Notes: generated by a model not told the origin, from the letters alone. DNA of 64,000 bases from Salinicola socius (GCF_001937195.1 NZ_MSDO01000019.1:102172-166171); one strand, 5' to 3'; shown: positions 10,004-21,428, counted from the stretch's first letter. Made by a program: numbers and translations.

Positions 10004-10858
10004 CTACGGGTCGGACTTCAGCGCCAGTGCCAGCTGATACCAATGCTTGCGTCGTCCACCGAGCACTCGCACCACGACCGCTGCCGCACTCTTCACGGCA
10101 ACGCCCTCCGCCAGCATCGCCTGAATCAGGGCCGTGCCCTCGACGTCGTCGGCCGCCTCCTCACGACGGGGCGCGCCAGCCAGCATGACCACGAACTCAC
10201 CCCGCGCCTGATCGGGATCTTCGTCCATGATTCTCAGCAGCTCGGTGGCAGAGCCATCGAGCAATGTCTCGAAAGTCTTGGTCAGCTCGCGTGCCAGCAC
10301 CACCTGACGCTCGCCGACCACCGCAGCGATATCCTCGAGCAGATCGCGAATCCGATGAGGCGACTCATAAAAGACTCGCGTTTCTTCCCGTGACGCACCC
10401 GCCTCCAGCTGTTTTCGACGCGCGCCGGACTTGGCCGCCAGAAAGCCTTCGAAAGTAAACCGATCCGTCGGCAGGCCGGCCGCACTCAACCCCGCGACCA
10501 GCGCGCAAGGGCCAGGAATCGGCACTACGCGACAGCCCGCTCGACGAAGCTCGCGAACCAGGACGAAGCCCGGGTCGGAGATCAAGGGGGTTCCGGCGTC
10601 GCTGACCAGCGCCAGCTGCGCGCCGTCGGCCAGACGCTTTCTCAGTTGGTCGACACGTGCCGCCTCATTGTGTTCGTGCAGCGAAATCAGCGGACGCTCG
10701 ATGCCCAGATGCCGAAGCAGACGCTGCGTGTGGCGCGTGTCTTCAGCAGCGATCGCATCGACCTCGGAAAGAATCCGGCCAGCCCTGGCGCTCAAGTCTT
10801 CAAGATTCCCAATCGGCGTAGCGACCACGTACAATACGCCTTCCTTTGTCTCGTTCAT
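10004..10858 (-). CDS. rsmI: 16S rRNA (cytidine1402-2'-O)-methyltransferase RsmI
   Basis: SAM-dependent tetrapyrrole-methylase-fold enzyme that 2'-O-methylates C1402 of 16S rRNA. 284 residues from the ATG at 10858, preceded by GGATGG; a GTG 30 bp upstream is an alternative. Motifs: YVVATPIGNLEDLS near the N-terminus, AEDTRHTQRLL, ISLHEHNE, LVSDAGTPLISDPG and IPGPCALVAGLSAAGLPTD. Divergent from lpoA, the usual arrangement, and close to rsmH, which methylates the same base. Confidence 0.95.
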   Translation of the reverse strand: MNETKEGVLYVVATPIGNLEDLSARAGRILSEVDAIAAEDTRHTQRLLRHLGIERPLISLHEHNEAARVDQLRKRLADGAQLALVSDAGTPLISDPGFVLVRELRRAGCRVVPIPGPCALVAGLSAAGLPTDRFTFEGFLAAKSGARRKQLEAGASREETRVFYESPHRIRDLLEDIAAVVGERQVVLARELTKTFETLLDGSATELLRIMDEDPDQARGEFVVMLAGAPRREEAADDVEGTALIQAMLAEGVAVKSAAAVVVRVLGGRRKHWYQLALALKSDP

Positions 10859-11172
10859 TCGGTACCATCCGGATTGACATGCATTCACATCGATGACCGC
10901 CGCTGGCAGACTCGATGTTCAGTTCGGCAAGGAAGCCTCCGCGGGGCGGCGAGGGCCGTTCGTCATGGGCTGCAAGACTTCAGCGGAACAGGAACGGGCC
11001 GGCGCTGCGGGCAACGCTCGCGAGAATCGTCTCTTCGACAATCGAATCATCGATGACCGAGCGGAACGGCCACCGACGATCAGGCCAGCGATGATCAGGC
11101 CAGCGATGATCGACTTATCGATGAGCGGTGCCGACAGCGCCAGACCTCTCAACAAGTAAAGGGAAAGACATT
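10859..11172. other. rsmI-lpoA divergent intergenic region, no gene seen
   Basis: A 314-bp spacer between two divergent genes. It should hold the promoters of both, but I cannot pick out a convincing -35/-10 pair. Short frames on both strands lack coding character. It contains the 15-bp tandem repeat listed separately and several GATC sites; AAAGGGAAAG just before 11173 is the lpoA ribosome-binding site. Confidence 0.6.
11078..11122. repeat. 15-bp tandem direct repeat (2 exact copies plus one degenerate)
   Basis: The unit GATCAGGCCAGCGAT occurs at 11078-11092 and 11093-11107 without a gap. A degraded third unit, sharing its GATC start and CGAT end, follows at 11108-11122. The block lies about 50 bp upstream of the lpoA start. 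It could be a binding site or simple slippage. Confidence 0.85.
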
Positions 11173-13024
11173 ATGCGTTACGCGCTGCGGCGACTTCTCC
11201 TGCCTCTGGCGGCCACCCTGGTGCTGGCAGGCTGTGCCGGTCAGAACATGATGCAGGGCAGCAGCGGCCCGAGCGCCCAGGAGCTGCTCGAACAGGCCCA
11301 GGGTCAGAGCGGCCAGCAGGCTGCGGCTTCCCGCCTCGAAGCGGCAGATATCCTAGCACGCCAGGGCGACACGGCGCAGGCGCTCCAGATCGCCGGCCAG
11401 ATCGACAGCAGCCAGCTCGACAGCGGCCAACGGGTCCGCTGGGCCATGGTGCTATCGGATAGCGCACTGGCGGAGAAAGATGGCCAGAGCGTCATCCGTG
11501 CCACCGATATCCTCGACAGCACGACCGAGCTGTCCACCGATGACCGGCAGACGCTGCGCTATCGTCGAGGCATGGCGCTGAGCATGATCGGCGAACCGGA
11601 AGCCGCGGCTAGGCTGCTGATCGATCTGCAGCGGAACAACGCGCCCTACGAGCTGAACGATGATATCTGGACACCGCTATCCAGCTTGAGTCCGCCCGCG
11701 CTGAACGCCCTGGCCGCAACGGGTAACGATCCGATCACCCAGGGCTGGGTGGATCTGGCTCGACTCTACCGCACCAGCGGTGGCGATATTTCCAACCTGT
11801 TCGATCGCCTGGATCAGTGGCGCAGCCGCTATCCGGATCATCCGGCCAATCGTCGGCTTCCCAAGGATCTGTCGGCGTTGCGTCAGCTCGAAGGCAATGA
11901 GATCGATCGGATCGCGGTGTTTCTGCCAAGCAGCGGTCCGCTGGCCAACATCGCCTCGGCGATCCGACAGGGCCTGGAGACCCGTGCCAGCGACGCGAGA
12001 AATCAGGGGGAGCGCACCCCCGGACTGACCTTCATCGATTCCAGCCAGCAGAACATCGACGCCCTCTATGCCCAGGCGACGATGAGCGGCGCCCAGGCAG
12101 TGATCGGCCCCCTCGACAAGGACAAGGTCAGCGAGCTCGAGACCCGCAGCGACGTCCCCCTGCCCACGCTCGCTCTCAACTACGGCGAGCATCCGCGCAA
12201 CCAGGCGACCAACCTGTTCCAGTACGGCCTATCGGCGGAGGACGAAGCGCGCCAGGTCGCCCAGCGCGCCTATCTCGACGGTCACCATCGGGCCGGCATC
12301 ATGGTGCCCGACAACGAGTGGGGATCGCGCATTCTGGCGGCGTTCCGCCAGACGTGGGAGAGCGATGGCGGCAGCGTCGCCTCGGTCGTCAGTTACGACC
12401 CTTCCGGCTCGGTCGCCACGGCAGTGCGCAATCTGCTCAACAGCGATCCCTCCAGCATGGACATGCTGTTCCTGCTGGCACTGCCCAGCTACGCCCGCCA
12501 GGTGCCGCCGACGCTGGATTTCTACTACGCCAGCAACCTGCCCATCTACGCCACTTCCCATCTCTACGAGGGTACGCCACAACCTCGGGCCGACCATGAC
12601 CTGAACGGCGTACAGTTCCTCGACATCCCCTGGATGATCCCGGATGCGGCCGTTGGCGGCACCGACGCCTTGCCTTTCGCCTCCACCTACCAACAGCTCG
12701 TGGGGGAAGGTGACCCCGGCCTGCTCAAGCTCAATGCCATGGGCGTCGACGCTTACGAACTGGCCCGCCGCCTGCCGCTGATCCAGGCGTTGCCAAACAC
12801 CCAGATCTTCGGCGCGACCGGCACGCTGCAGGCTCGCGACGATGGCCGTATCCAGCGCAAGCTGCCATGGGCACTGTTCCAGTCCGGATCGCCGCAACCA
12901 CTACTGACGACATCTCCCTCGACATCGACCGACTCGCTGCCGAAGCCTGAAGACGGCGCTGCCAACGCGACACCGCAAAGCACTCGGAACTCGTCCAATA
13001 GCGATCTGAACGGATTCGCGATGG

Positions 13025-13050
<26 letters not shown>
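11173..13050 (+). CDS. lpoA: LpoA/LppC-type outer-membrane lipoprotein, activator of PBP1A
   Basis: Outer-membrane lipoprotein that in relatives stimulates the transpeptidase activity of PBP1A from outside the peptidoglycan. 625 residues from the ATG at 11173 (AAAGGGAAAG upstream). The signal peptide ends in the lipobox LAGC (Cys about 21). The N-terminal third is TPR-like helical repeats; the C-terminal part resembles a periplasmic-binding-protein fold (IAVFLPSSGPLANIASAIRQG at about residue 248). A Ser/Thr/Pro-rich tail ends the protein. First gene of lpoA-yraN-diaA-dolP. Confidence 0.9.
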
Positions 13051-14054
<1,004 letters not shown>

Positions 14055-14059
14055 GACTT

Positions 14060-14617
14060 ATGAAGAAGACCCTGATCGTTTCCTCATGCCTGATCGGCCT
14101 GCTGACCCTTGGCGGATGCGCCACCAGCGGCAACCAGGATGAGAACTACGCCGAACGCACGCCCGGCGCCAAAGTCGAAGACAGCAATATTCAGAGCAAG
14201 ATCTTCGATGCGCTCAATGCCGCGGACGCCCGCTACGGCGATGCCCACGTCAACGTCGATAGCTACAACAGCAATGTGCTGCTGACCGGGCAGGTGCCCA
14301 GCGATGATCTCAAGCAGCGTGCCACCGAGATCGCCCGCGACGTCCGCAGCGTGCGTCAGGTGCATAACGAACTGATGGTCTCGGCCAACACGCCGGTCAG
14401 TCAGCGCATGACGGACACCTGGATTACCGGTCGCATCAAGGCCAACATCGTTGCCAACGAGGACCTGGACGCCAATCTGATTCGCGTGATCACCGAGAAC
14501 GGTACGGTCTACCTGATGGGCCTGGTCACACAGCAGCAGGCCAGCGAAGCCACTGCCGCCGCCTCCGGCGTGGGCGGTGTCCAGCGCATCGTCAAGGTAT
14601 TCGAATACCTCAACTGA
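14060..14617 (+). CDS. dolP: BON-domain outer-membrane lipoprotein DolP (YraP)
   Basis: Lipoprotein with a signal peptide and lipobox LGGC (Cys about 20), followed by two BON domains (about 45-115 and 122-185). DolP in relatives localises to the outer membrane at division sites, binds anionic phospholipid and supports BAM function and barrier integrity. Start chosen at the ATG 14060; a GTG at 14051 overlapping the diaA stop is possible. Last gene before a strong bidirectional terminator. Confidence 0.9.
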   Translation: MKKTLIVSSCLIGLLTLGGCATSGNQDENYAERTPGAKVEDSNIQSKIFDALNAADARYGDAHVNVDSYNSNVLLTGQVPSDDLKQRATEIARDVRSVRQVHNELMVSANTPVSQRMTDTWITGRIKANIVANEDLDANLIRVITENGTVYLMGLVTQQQASEATAAASGVGGVQRIVKVFEYLN

Positions 14618-14649
14618 GCCTCTGAACTCGAGACCCGTGGCTGCAAAAA

Positions 14650-14682
14650 GGCCCGGAATGGAAAAGGGCCCGGAATGGAAAA
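14650..14682. repeat. 16-bp near-tandem direct repeat beside the terminator
   Basis: GGCCCGGAATGGAAAA appears at 14650-14665 and 14667-14682, one base apart. The second copy supplies the A-tract that precedes the terminator stem, so one copy has probably duplicated by slippage. Confidence 0.85.
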
Positions 14683-14717
14683 GCCGCTGCCGAATCGAAT
14701 TCGGCAGCGGCTTTTTG
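14681..14717. terminator. Bidirectional intrinsic terminator between dolP and sspB
   Basis: A perfect 15-bp stem, 14681-14695 pairing with 14699-14713, closes a 3-base loop. T-runs follow on the plus strand and an A-run precedes it, giving U-runs for both convergent transcripts (dolP from the left, sspB from the right). Confidence 0.92.
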
Positions 14718-14782
14718 CTTTTGGGATACCCTCGCTCCGGCTAGCGCCACGCCGGGCAAGGGTAAAGCTGGACAGCGAAAAC

Positions 14783-15280
14783 CTATTTGACGATACGCAG
14801 CGACGGCTTGCCTTTTTCGGGACGAGTCGGCGCCTCGTCATCCCGCTCATCATCGACAGATTCGGTCGACTCGGGAGAACGGCTTTCCGCGCGGTTCTCG
14901 ACACTTTCCAGTGTCGGGCGACCCTCGTCTTCCAGCGCCGCCTCTTCTTCGCCGGAGAAGTTAGGCATGACCGGCTCCTGACCGAAGACCATACCCACGC
15001 CGTTTTCACGCGCATAGATAGCGATCAAGGCATCCATCGGTACCACGACCTGCATCGGCTGACCGCTGAAACGCGCCCCGAAGGTGACCGCCGCATTGTC
15101 GATCGCCAAATCGCGCACGGCGGCCGGTGCGATATTCAGCACGATCTGACCATTCTGCACGAACTGCTGTGGCACCTTGACGTCGGGCTTCCCGGCATCG
15201 ACCACGATATACGGCGTTTGCTCGTTATCCAGCAACCACTCATAAAGAGCTCTTGCCAGATAGGGACGGCTAGTCAGCAT
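14783..15280 (-). CDS. sspB: ClpXP specificity adaptor SspB
   Basis: Cytoplasmic dimeric adaptor that tethers ssrA-tagged proteins to ClpXP. 165 residues: a globular substrate-binding domain (about 1-110), then a charged, disordered linker rich in E, S, D, and the C-terminal ClpX-binding module KPSLRIVK at the very end. Encoded downstream of sspA with a 36-bp gap, the classical sspAB operon. Confidence 0.94.
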   Translation of the reverse strand: MLTSRPYLARALYEWLLDNEQTPYIVVDAGKPDVKVPQQFVQNGQIVLNIAPAAVRDLAIDNAAVTFGARFSGQPMQVVVPMDALIAIYARENGVGMVFGQEPVMPNFSGEEEAALEDEGRPTLESVENRAESRSPESTESVDDERDDEAPTRPEKGKPSLRIVK

Positions 15281-15316
15281 GTCATCTCCTTTCAGGCAGC
15301 TTACGACAAGTGCCGC

Positions 15317-15943
15317 TCAGCTACGCATCTCACGTTCGGATTCGGATAGCGCCACCTTGAAAGCGTCACGCGCGAAGACCCGCTCCATGTAGTCCATCAA
15401 CGGAGCGACCTGCTTTTCCGGCAGCTCGACGCCCAGCGCCGGCAACCGCCACAGGATCGGCGCGATGCAGCAATCCACCAGCGTGAACTCTTCACTCATG
15501 AAGAACGGCATGTCTTCGAAGATCGGCGAGATACCGGCCAGACTCTCGCGCAATTCCTTGCGCGCCTTCTCGGCGTCCTTCTTGGAGCCCTGCTGGATCT
15601 GCTCGACCAAAGGGCACCACTCTCGCTCGATGCGATGCATCCACAGCCGACTCTGCGCACGCGCCACCGGATAGACCGGCAACAACGGCGGATGCGGGAA
15701 ACGCTCATCGAGATATTCCATCATGACCTTGGACTCGTAAAGTACCAGGTCGCGATCCAGCAGCGTGGGAACGCTGTTGTAGGGATTCAGATCCGCCAGC
15801 TCAGCGTTGTGCTCGTCGGCCGAGACGTCCAGGATATCGACGGCCACGCCCTTTTCCGCCAACACGATTCTGACGCGATGGCTGAAATGATCCTCACTGC
15901 CTGAGTAAAAGATCATCGACGATCGCTTGGCCACTACACCCAT
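15317..15943 (-). CDS. sspA: Stringent starvation protein A (GST-fold RNA polymerase-associated)
   Basis: Glutathione-S-transferase-fold protein that binds RNA polymerase holoenzyme and alters transcription in stationary phase and stress in relatives. 208 residues: thioredoxin-like N-domain ([20 protein letters not shown], then [19 protein letters not shown]) and an all-helical C-domain. No catalytic GST residue is expected in this subfamily. Starts the sspA-sspB unit. Confidence 0.94.
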   Translation of the reverse strand: MGVVAKRSSMIFYSGSEDHFSHRVRIVLAEKGVAVDILDVSADEHNAELADLNPYNSVPTLLDRDLVLYESKVMMEYLDERFPHPPLLPVYPVARAQSRLWMHRIEREWCPLVEQIQQGSKKDAEKARKELRESLAGISPIFEDMPFFMSEEFTLVDCCIAPILWRLPALGVELPEKQVAPLMDYMERVFARDAFKVALSESEREMRS

Positions 15944-16054
15944 GAAACTTTCCTCGAATTAATTCAACGACCAATGGTAACACGGCGGGCAACCCGACCG
16001 GGGCCTCACCATGACCATGGAGAGCTCGATGGCTCACCCGCCATATCCCAACGA

Positions 16055-16083
16055 CAAAACGCCCGACTGATAAGTCGGGCGTT
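16055..16083 (-). terminator. Intrinsic terminator of rplM-rpsI
   Basis: An 11-bp perfect stem (16058-16068 with 16073-16083) with the 4-base loop GATA. On the minus strand it is followed by TTTTG, 25 bp after the rpsI stop. It also separates the ribosomal-protein operon from sspA. Confidence 0.88.
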
Positions 16084-16107
16084 GAGCGCAGAGGTGATCC
16101 CGAAAGA

Positions 16108-16497
16108 TCAGCGCTTGGAGAACTGCGGACGACGACGAGCTTTGCGCAGACCCACTTTCTTACGCTCGACTTCACGAGCATCGCGGGTCACGTAGCCGGC
16201 TGCACGCAGCGGACGACGCAGGTCTTCGTTGTAAACCATCAGCGCGCGGGTGATACCGTGACGAATCGCGCCGGCCTGAGAGGAGCCGCCGCCACCCTTG
16301 ACCGTGACGACGACGTCGAACTGGCCAGTCGTTTCGGTCAGTTCCAGCGGCTGGCGCACGACCATCTGTGCGGTAACGCGGCCGAAGAACTCACCCAGTT
16401 CACGATCGTTGACGGTGATCTTGCCGGAGCCCGGCTTGAGAAACACGCGAGCGGTAGAAGTCTTGCGACGCCCGGTGCCGTAATACTGTTGTGCCAT
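16108..16497 (-). CDS. rpsI: 30S ribosomal protein S9
   Basis: 129 residues, full length. [23 protein letters not shown] at the N-terminus, [15 protein letters not shown] centrally and the invariant basic C-terminal tail ending FSKR, which reaches the P-site tRNA. Second gene of the rplM-rpsI operon, 11 bp after rplM. Confidence 0.99.
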   Translation of the reverse strand: MAQQYYGTGRRKTSTARVFLKPGSGKITVNDRELGEFFGRVTAQMVVRQPLELTETTGQFDVVVTVKGGGGSSQAGAIRHGITRALMVYNEDLRRPLRAAGYVTRDAREVERKKVGLRKARRRPQFSKR

Positions 16498-16508
16498 GAC
16501 GGTTACCC

Positions 16509-16937
16509 TCAGATGTTCAGTTCTTGCGGCTGCTGCGCGGCGTGCGGATGCTCGGTACCGGCATACACCTTGAGCTTGGCGTGCATGGCACGACCCAGCG
16601 GACCTTTAGGCAGCATGCCCTTGACGGCGCCTTCGATGACTCGCTCCGGCGCGTGGTCGATCAACTTCTCGAACGACATGGTGCGCAGACCACCCGGGTA
16701 ACCGGTGTGACGGTAATAAGTCTTGGCTTGCGCCTTGTTACCGGTCACGTGCACCTTCTCGGCGTTGACCACGACGATGTAGTCGCCGGTGTCGACGTGC
16801 GGGGTGTATTCCGGCTTGTGTTTGCCGCGCAAGCGGCGTGCGATTTCTGTCGCCAGACGACCGAGCGTCTTGCCCGATGCATCAACGACATACCAATCGC
16901 GCTGCACGGTATGCGGCTTGGCACTGAACGTCTTCAT
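16509..16937 (-). CDS. rplM: 50S ribosomal protein L13
   Basis: 142 residues, the same length as E. coli L13. Contains [47 protein letters not shown] and [13 protein letters not shown]. Early-assembling large-subunit protein. The leader carries a small hairpin against the Shine-Dalgarno sequence (see separate entry). Confidence 0.99.
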   Translation of the reverse strand: MKTFSAKPHTVQRDWYVVDASGKTLGRLATEIARRLRGKHKPEYTPHVDTGDYIVVVNAEKVHVTGNKAQAKTYYRHTGYPGGLRTMSFEKLIDHAPERVIEGAVKGMLPKGPLGRAMHAKLKVYAGTEHPHAAQQPQELNI

Positions 16938-16947
16938 GAGTGTTTCA

Positions 16948-16965
16948 CCAAATAAACGTATTTGG
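16948..16965 (-). promoter_or_regulatory. Hairpin at the rplM ribosome-binding site
   Basis: CCAAATA and TATTTGG pair (7 bp) around the loop CGTT on the minus strand. The 3' arm runs directly into the GGTGA that serves as Shine-Dalgarno for rplM. Autoregulation of the L13 operon through its leader is known in other bacteria; here the role is inferred from position only. Confidence 0.45.
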
Positions 16966-17072
16966 GCGTCGAAGCGAACGCTTCTCGGCCATCCCTATTT
17001 TTCTTGGGTTACTCGTCCGGAGCGAGCTGCGGGGCAGCTGCCGTTCGGTCGGTAACGGTGCGAAGAGCGCGC

Positions 17073-17078
17073 ATTGTA
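17073..17078 (-). promoter_or_regulatory. Probable -10 element for rplM-rpsI
   Basis: TACAAT on the minus strand, about 135 bp upstream of the rplM start, in the 273-bp gene-free gap between rplM and zapE. The -35 at the expected distance is poor, so the assignment is tentative. Confidence 0.4.
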
Positions 17079-17210
17079 CACGAGCCTTTGGGACGGCGAA
17101 AGATCGACTTGCGATCTGTAGAGACGATCTTCGCGCCGGCCCCGCTTCTCGCCACCTGCTGTTGTCGCTCCCTCTTTCATTCTCAAGCATTGCGGAACGC
17201 ACCCCGGACT

Positions 17211-18392
17211 TCAGGGCTTGTGCGCCAGCGCCAGGTAATCGCGGGACTGCATCTCCTGCAGACGAGACAACGTCCGCTCGAATTCGAAACCGAGGTTCCC
17301 GCCCGTGTAAAGCGACTCGACCTCGGTCTCCGCGGAGAGCAGCAACTTGACCGCACGGTCGTAGAATTCATCGACCATGCTGATGAAGCGCCGGGCCTGA
17401 TCGTCGGTGCCTGCGCCCATCCTTGGCACACTGGACACCAACACCGTGTGAAATTCCCGCGACAGCTCGATGTAGTCGTTCTGACTGCGCGGCCCGTCAC
17501 AGAGCATCTTGAAGTCGAACCAGACGACGCCTTCATGCAGCCGACGGGCTTTCAGCTCACGATGGTTGATCGTCAAAGGTGCATTCTCTTTTCCCTCGTT
17601 GCCGGCCACCGAGCGAAAGCTTTTCGCCAGCAGCTGCTCGGCCTCGGCATCGAGCGGCGAGTGAAATATCTCGACCTGCTCGAGAGCCCGCAGGCGATAA
17701 TCCACGCCGGAATCGACGTTGACCACCTCGCAGTGGCGCTTGAGCAGATCGATCGCCGGCAGGAACCGGGTCCGCTGCAGGCCATCCTTGTAGAGATCGT
17801 CGGGAACGATATTGGAAGTCGCCACCAGCACCACGCCCTGGGCGAAAAGTGCCTCCATGAGGTTGCCCAGGATCATCGCATCGGTGATGTCCTTGACGTA
17901 GAACTCGTCGAAGCAGATGACCCGCGCCTCGGCGGCGAACGTGGCCGCGATCTGCGTCAACGGATTCTTCTCACCCTTGTGCGCCTCGAGTTCACGATGC
18001 ACACGTTGCATGAAACGGTTGAAATGCGTGCGCATCTTGCGATCGAACGGCAACGACTCGTAGAACACGTCGACCAGGTAGGTCTTGCCGCGCCCCACGC
18101 CGCCCCAGAAATAGAGCCCCATGACCTGCGGTTTGCCGGGCGCCTCGGGCTCCGCGGCCTTGCGCTTGCCGAAAAGACCCGCAACTTTCGAGAGCGCAGA
18201 CTCGCCGGAGACGGTGGCGGACGGCTTGGGTGCGGGCGTTCGCTGAAGATCGTCGTACAGGCGCTGCAGATGTTTGACGGCGTTCTCCTGCGCGGCGTCG
18301 TGACTGAAGTCATCGCGCTCGAGATCGGCGCGGTAGCGTGACATCGGCGTCATGGCATGCGGATGTGACGTCGCGGACTGGGGAGAACTCAT
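17211..18392 (-). CDS. zapE: Cell division ATPase ZapE (YhcM, AFG1-like)
   Basis: AFG1-type P-loop ATPase that associates with the Z-ring in relatives. 393 residues. Walker A GGVGRGKT (about 126-133), Walker B VICFDEFYV, sensor-like VLVATSNIVPDDLYKDGLQR and the C-terminal HREL...FDFKMLC segment are visible. The start may be internal (MTPMSRY, 39 bp downstream), but the ATG at 18392 has the better upstream AGG. Divergent from zapG, so two division genes flank one promoter region. Confidence 0.93.
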   Translation of the reverse strand: MSSPQSATSHPHAMTPMSRYRADLERDDFSHDAAQENAVKHLQRLYDDLQRTPAPKPSATVSGESALSKVAGLFGKRKAAEPEAPGKPQVMGLYFWGGVGRGKTYLVDVFYESLPFDRKMRTHFNRFMQRVHRELEAHKGEKNPLTQIAATFAAEARVICFDEFYVKDITDAMILGNLMEALFAQGVVLVATSNIVPDDLYKDGLQRTRFLPAIDLLKRHCEVVNVDSGVDYRLRALEQVEIFHSPLDAEAEQLLAKSFRSVAGNEGKENAPLTINHRELKARRLHEGVVWFDFKMLCDGPRSQNDYIELSREFHTVLVSSVPRMGAGTDDQARRFISMVDEFYDRAVKLLLSAETEVESLYTGGNLGFEFERTLSRLQEMQSRDYLALAHKP

Positions 18393-18479
18393 GGCGGTAT
18401 CGTGACCTCATGTCGAAACAGGTGGCGGCATTATACCCTCCGACGAAAGTCTTGACAGCGGCAACCAGACAAGGAAGGT

Positions 18480-18510
18480 TTGACCCGGTAACCGAACGGG
18501 TCGATATAAT
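18480..18510 (+). promoter_or_regulatory. Promoter of zapG with overlapping inverted repeat
   Basis: A perfect TATAAT (18505-18510) with TTGACC 19 bp upstream (18480-18485), a wider spacer than ideal. GACCCG (18482-18487) and CGGGTC (18497-18502) form an inverted repeat within the spacer, a possible operator. The GTG start of zapG is about 84 bp downstream. Confidence 0.55.
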
Positions 18511-18593
18511 GGCCCCGCACTGATCTTACGTAGCGATCTTGTGCACCGGGCAAAGAGACAGGTCGTGCCAGTCACGACAACAAGGAGCGCAAT

Positions 18594-19046
18594 GTGAACG
18601 AAAGCAATATCGACTGGATTCTGGCAATCGCCTGCTTTCTGGCGGGCATCGGTATCGGCGCCCTTTGTTATCACCTGCTGAACGCCAATGTGGCCCGCAA
18701 TCAGAAAGTGCGCCAGCGCCTGGCAGAGACCGAGCTGGAGCTCAATCAGGTCAAGGATGCCCTCAACGATCATTTCGCCAAGGTCGCCGATCTGGCCTCC
18801 AGCATTCAGCGCCAGAGCCATGATCTCGAGCAGCATCTCATCCACGGTGCCGACAAGCTGGTCGACGATCTCAAGCTCAAACGCCGACTGCACGGCAACC
18901 AGGACGAGAGCGAAGAGGTCGACGCGCCACAGGTCCCGCGTGACTACGCCGATGGTACGGGCGGCACGCTGGCCGAGGATTACGGCATTCGCCAACGCAA
19001 GACGGCCGAACAACAGGACGGCACGCTGCAACCCCCCCGCTACTGA
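18594..19046 (+). CDS. zapG: ZapG (YhcB), DUF1043 inner-membrane division/envelope protein
   Basis: 150 residues beginning with GTG at 18594; AAGGAG lies 8 bases upstream and the nearby ATG runs straight into a stop. One N-terminal membrane helix (about 7-28), then a long charged helix likely to be a coiled coil (RQRLAETELELNQVKDALNDHF), and a disordered tail. In E. coli YhcB/ZapG links cell division and envelope growth. Divergent from zapE. Confidence 0.88.
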   Translation: MNESNIDWILAIACFLAGIGIGALCYHLLNANVARNQKVRQRLAETELELNQVKDALNDHFAKVADLASSIQRQSHDLEQHLIHGADKLVDDLKLKRRLHGNQDESEEVDAPQVPRDYADGTGGTLAEDYGIRQRKTAEQQDGTLQPPRY

Positions 19047-19076
19047 CAACGACTGTCTCGCCGTTCAGTTCCTCAC

Positions 19077-19112
19077 GACCCGTCCCCGGCCGAACCGGGC
19101 TAACGACGGGTC
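19077..19112. terminator. Nested hairpin between convergent zapG and Nif3-family gene
   Basis: GACCCGTC (19077-19084) pairs with GACGGGTC (19105-19112). Inside it CCCGG (19085-19089) pairs with CCGGG (19095-19099). There is no clear T-run on either side, so termination is only suggested. Confidence 0.4.
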
Positions 19113-19125
19113 TGCGGGAAACGCC

Positions 19126-19884
19126 TCATGCCGGGTTGTCGATATCCACGAAGCGATGCTCGATGCCAAAACGCGCTTTCAGCCATTCGCCCAAGGCCTC
19201 AATACCGTCACGCTCGGTGGCGTGATGTCCCGCTGCCAGATAGGTGATGCCCATCTCGCGTGCCATGTGCGTGGTGCGCTCGGAAATCTCGCCGGAGATG
19301 AACGCATCGGCGCCCGCCTCGGCCGCCATCGGCAACATGTCCTGAGCGCCACCGGTACACCAGGCGACGCTATGGACGACGCCGGCATGTCCCTCGATCA
19401 ACGTCGGCACGCGACCCAGCGCCCGTTCGACGCGTGCAGCCAGCGCCTGGCTATCGAGCGAGGTATCCGGCTGCCCCATCCACAGCAAGCCCTGCCCGAG
19501 CTCACCGTCGAGACAGCGCTCCGCACTGAACCCCAGGCGCCGGCCCAGCAAGGCGTTGTTGCCCAGCGAGATGTGCGCGTCCAGCGGCAAGTGATAGGCG
19601 AGCAGATTGAGATCGTGGTGCAACAGGGTGGCAAACCGGCGCCGCTTCATCCCCGTCACGCTGACCGGCTCGTTCTTCCAGAAATAGCCGTGGTGCACCA
19701 GCACCGCATCGGCTTCCCAGGCCACCGCTTCGTCGAGCAATGCCTGGCAAGCCGTGACCCCGGTCATGACCCGACCGATCGACTCCCGCCCCTCGACCTG
19801 CAGTCCATTGATCGTGTAATCCTTGAACGCGTCGATACGCAGCTCCGTATCGATCGCCTCTTGTAGCGTCTGCCGCGAAATCAT
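19126..19884 (-). CDS. Nif3-like dinuclear metal-centre hexameric protein (YbgI family)
   Basis: 252 residues from the ATG at 19884 (GGGAG upstream). An upstream extension is open but non-homologous in character. Conserved metal-ligand motifs: VLVHHGYFWK, LLAYHLPLDAH and the C-terminal AGHHATERDG. The family binds two metal ions and is often annotated as GTP cyclohydrolase I type 2, but its true substrate is unsettled. It neighbours algW, as in pseudomonads. Confidence 0.9.
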   Translation of the reverse strand: MISRQTLQEAIDTELRIDAFKDYTINGLQVEGRESIGRVMTGVTACQALLDEAVAWEADAVLVHHGYFWKNEPVSVTGMKRRRFATLLHHDLNLLAYHLPLDAHISLGNNALLGRRLGFSAERCLDGELGQGLLWMGQPDTSLDSQALAARVERALGRVPTLIEGHAGVVHSVAWCTGGAQDMLPMAAEAGADAFISGEISERTTHMAREMGITYLAAGHHATERDGIEALGEWLKARFGIEHRFVDIDNPA

Positions 19885-20046
19885 GTTGGCTCCCAGCCAA
19901 AAGCATTGCTGAATGTTACACTTAGGCCACGTATCGCCATCACGCCACCTCCTCATCGGACGATCGGAATGGGCATGCGACCCCTGAATATGTAGCGTCA
20001 TCGAATGTCGCGAAATCGTCCGAATTCCAGTCTAAGGACCCAGCCC

Positions 20047-21357
<1,311 letters not shown>

Positions 21358-21382
21358 CGGCGACCACCAGCCATAAACGAAA

Positions 21383-21408
21383 TCGCCGCCCCAAAGAGGA
21401 GGCGGCAA
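21383..21408 (-). terminator. Possible terminator between algW and hisD
   Basis: GCCGCC (21385-21390) pairs with GGCGGC (21401-21406). On the minus strand the hairpin is followed by ATTTCGTTTA, a modest T-rich run, and it lies about 20 bp after the hisD stop. Short stem, so moderate support only. Confidence 0.4.
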
Positions 21409-21428
21409 TCTCGCTTCGTGCTGGATGA

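Noticed and set aside
10893..11159. Small plus-strand frame between rsmI and lpoA
   Set aside because: No recognisable domain, contains the tandem repeat, and no convincing ribosome-binding site.
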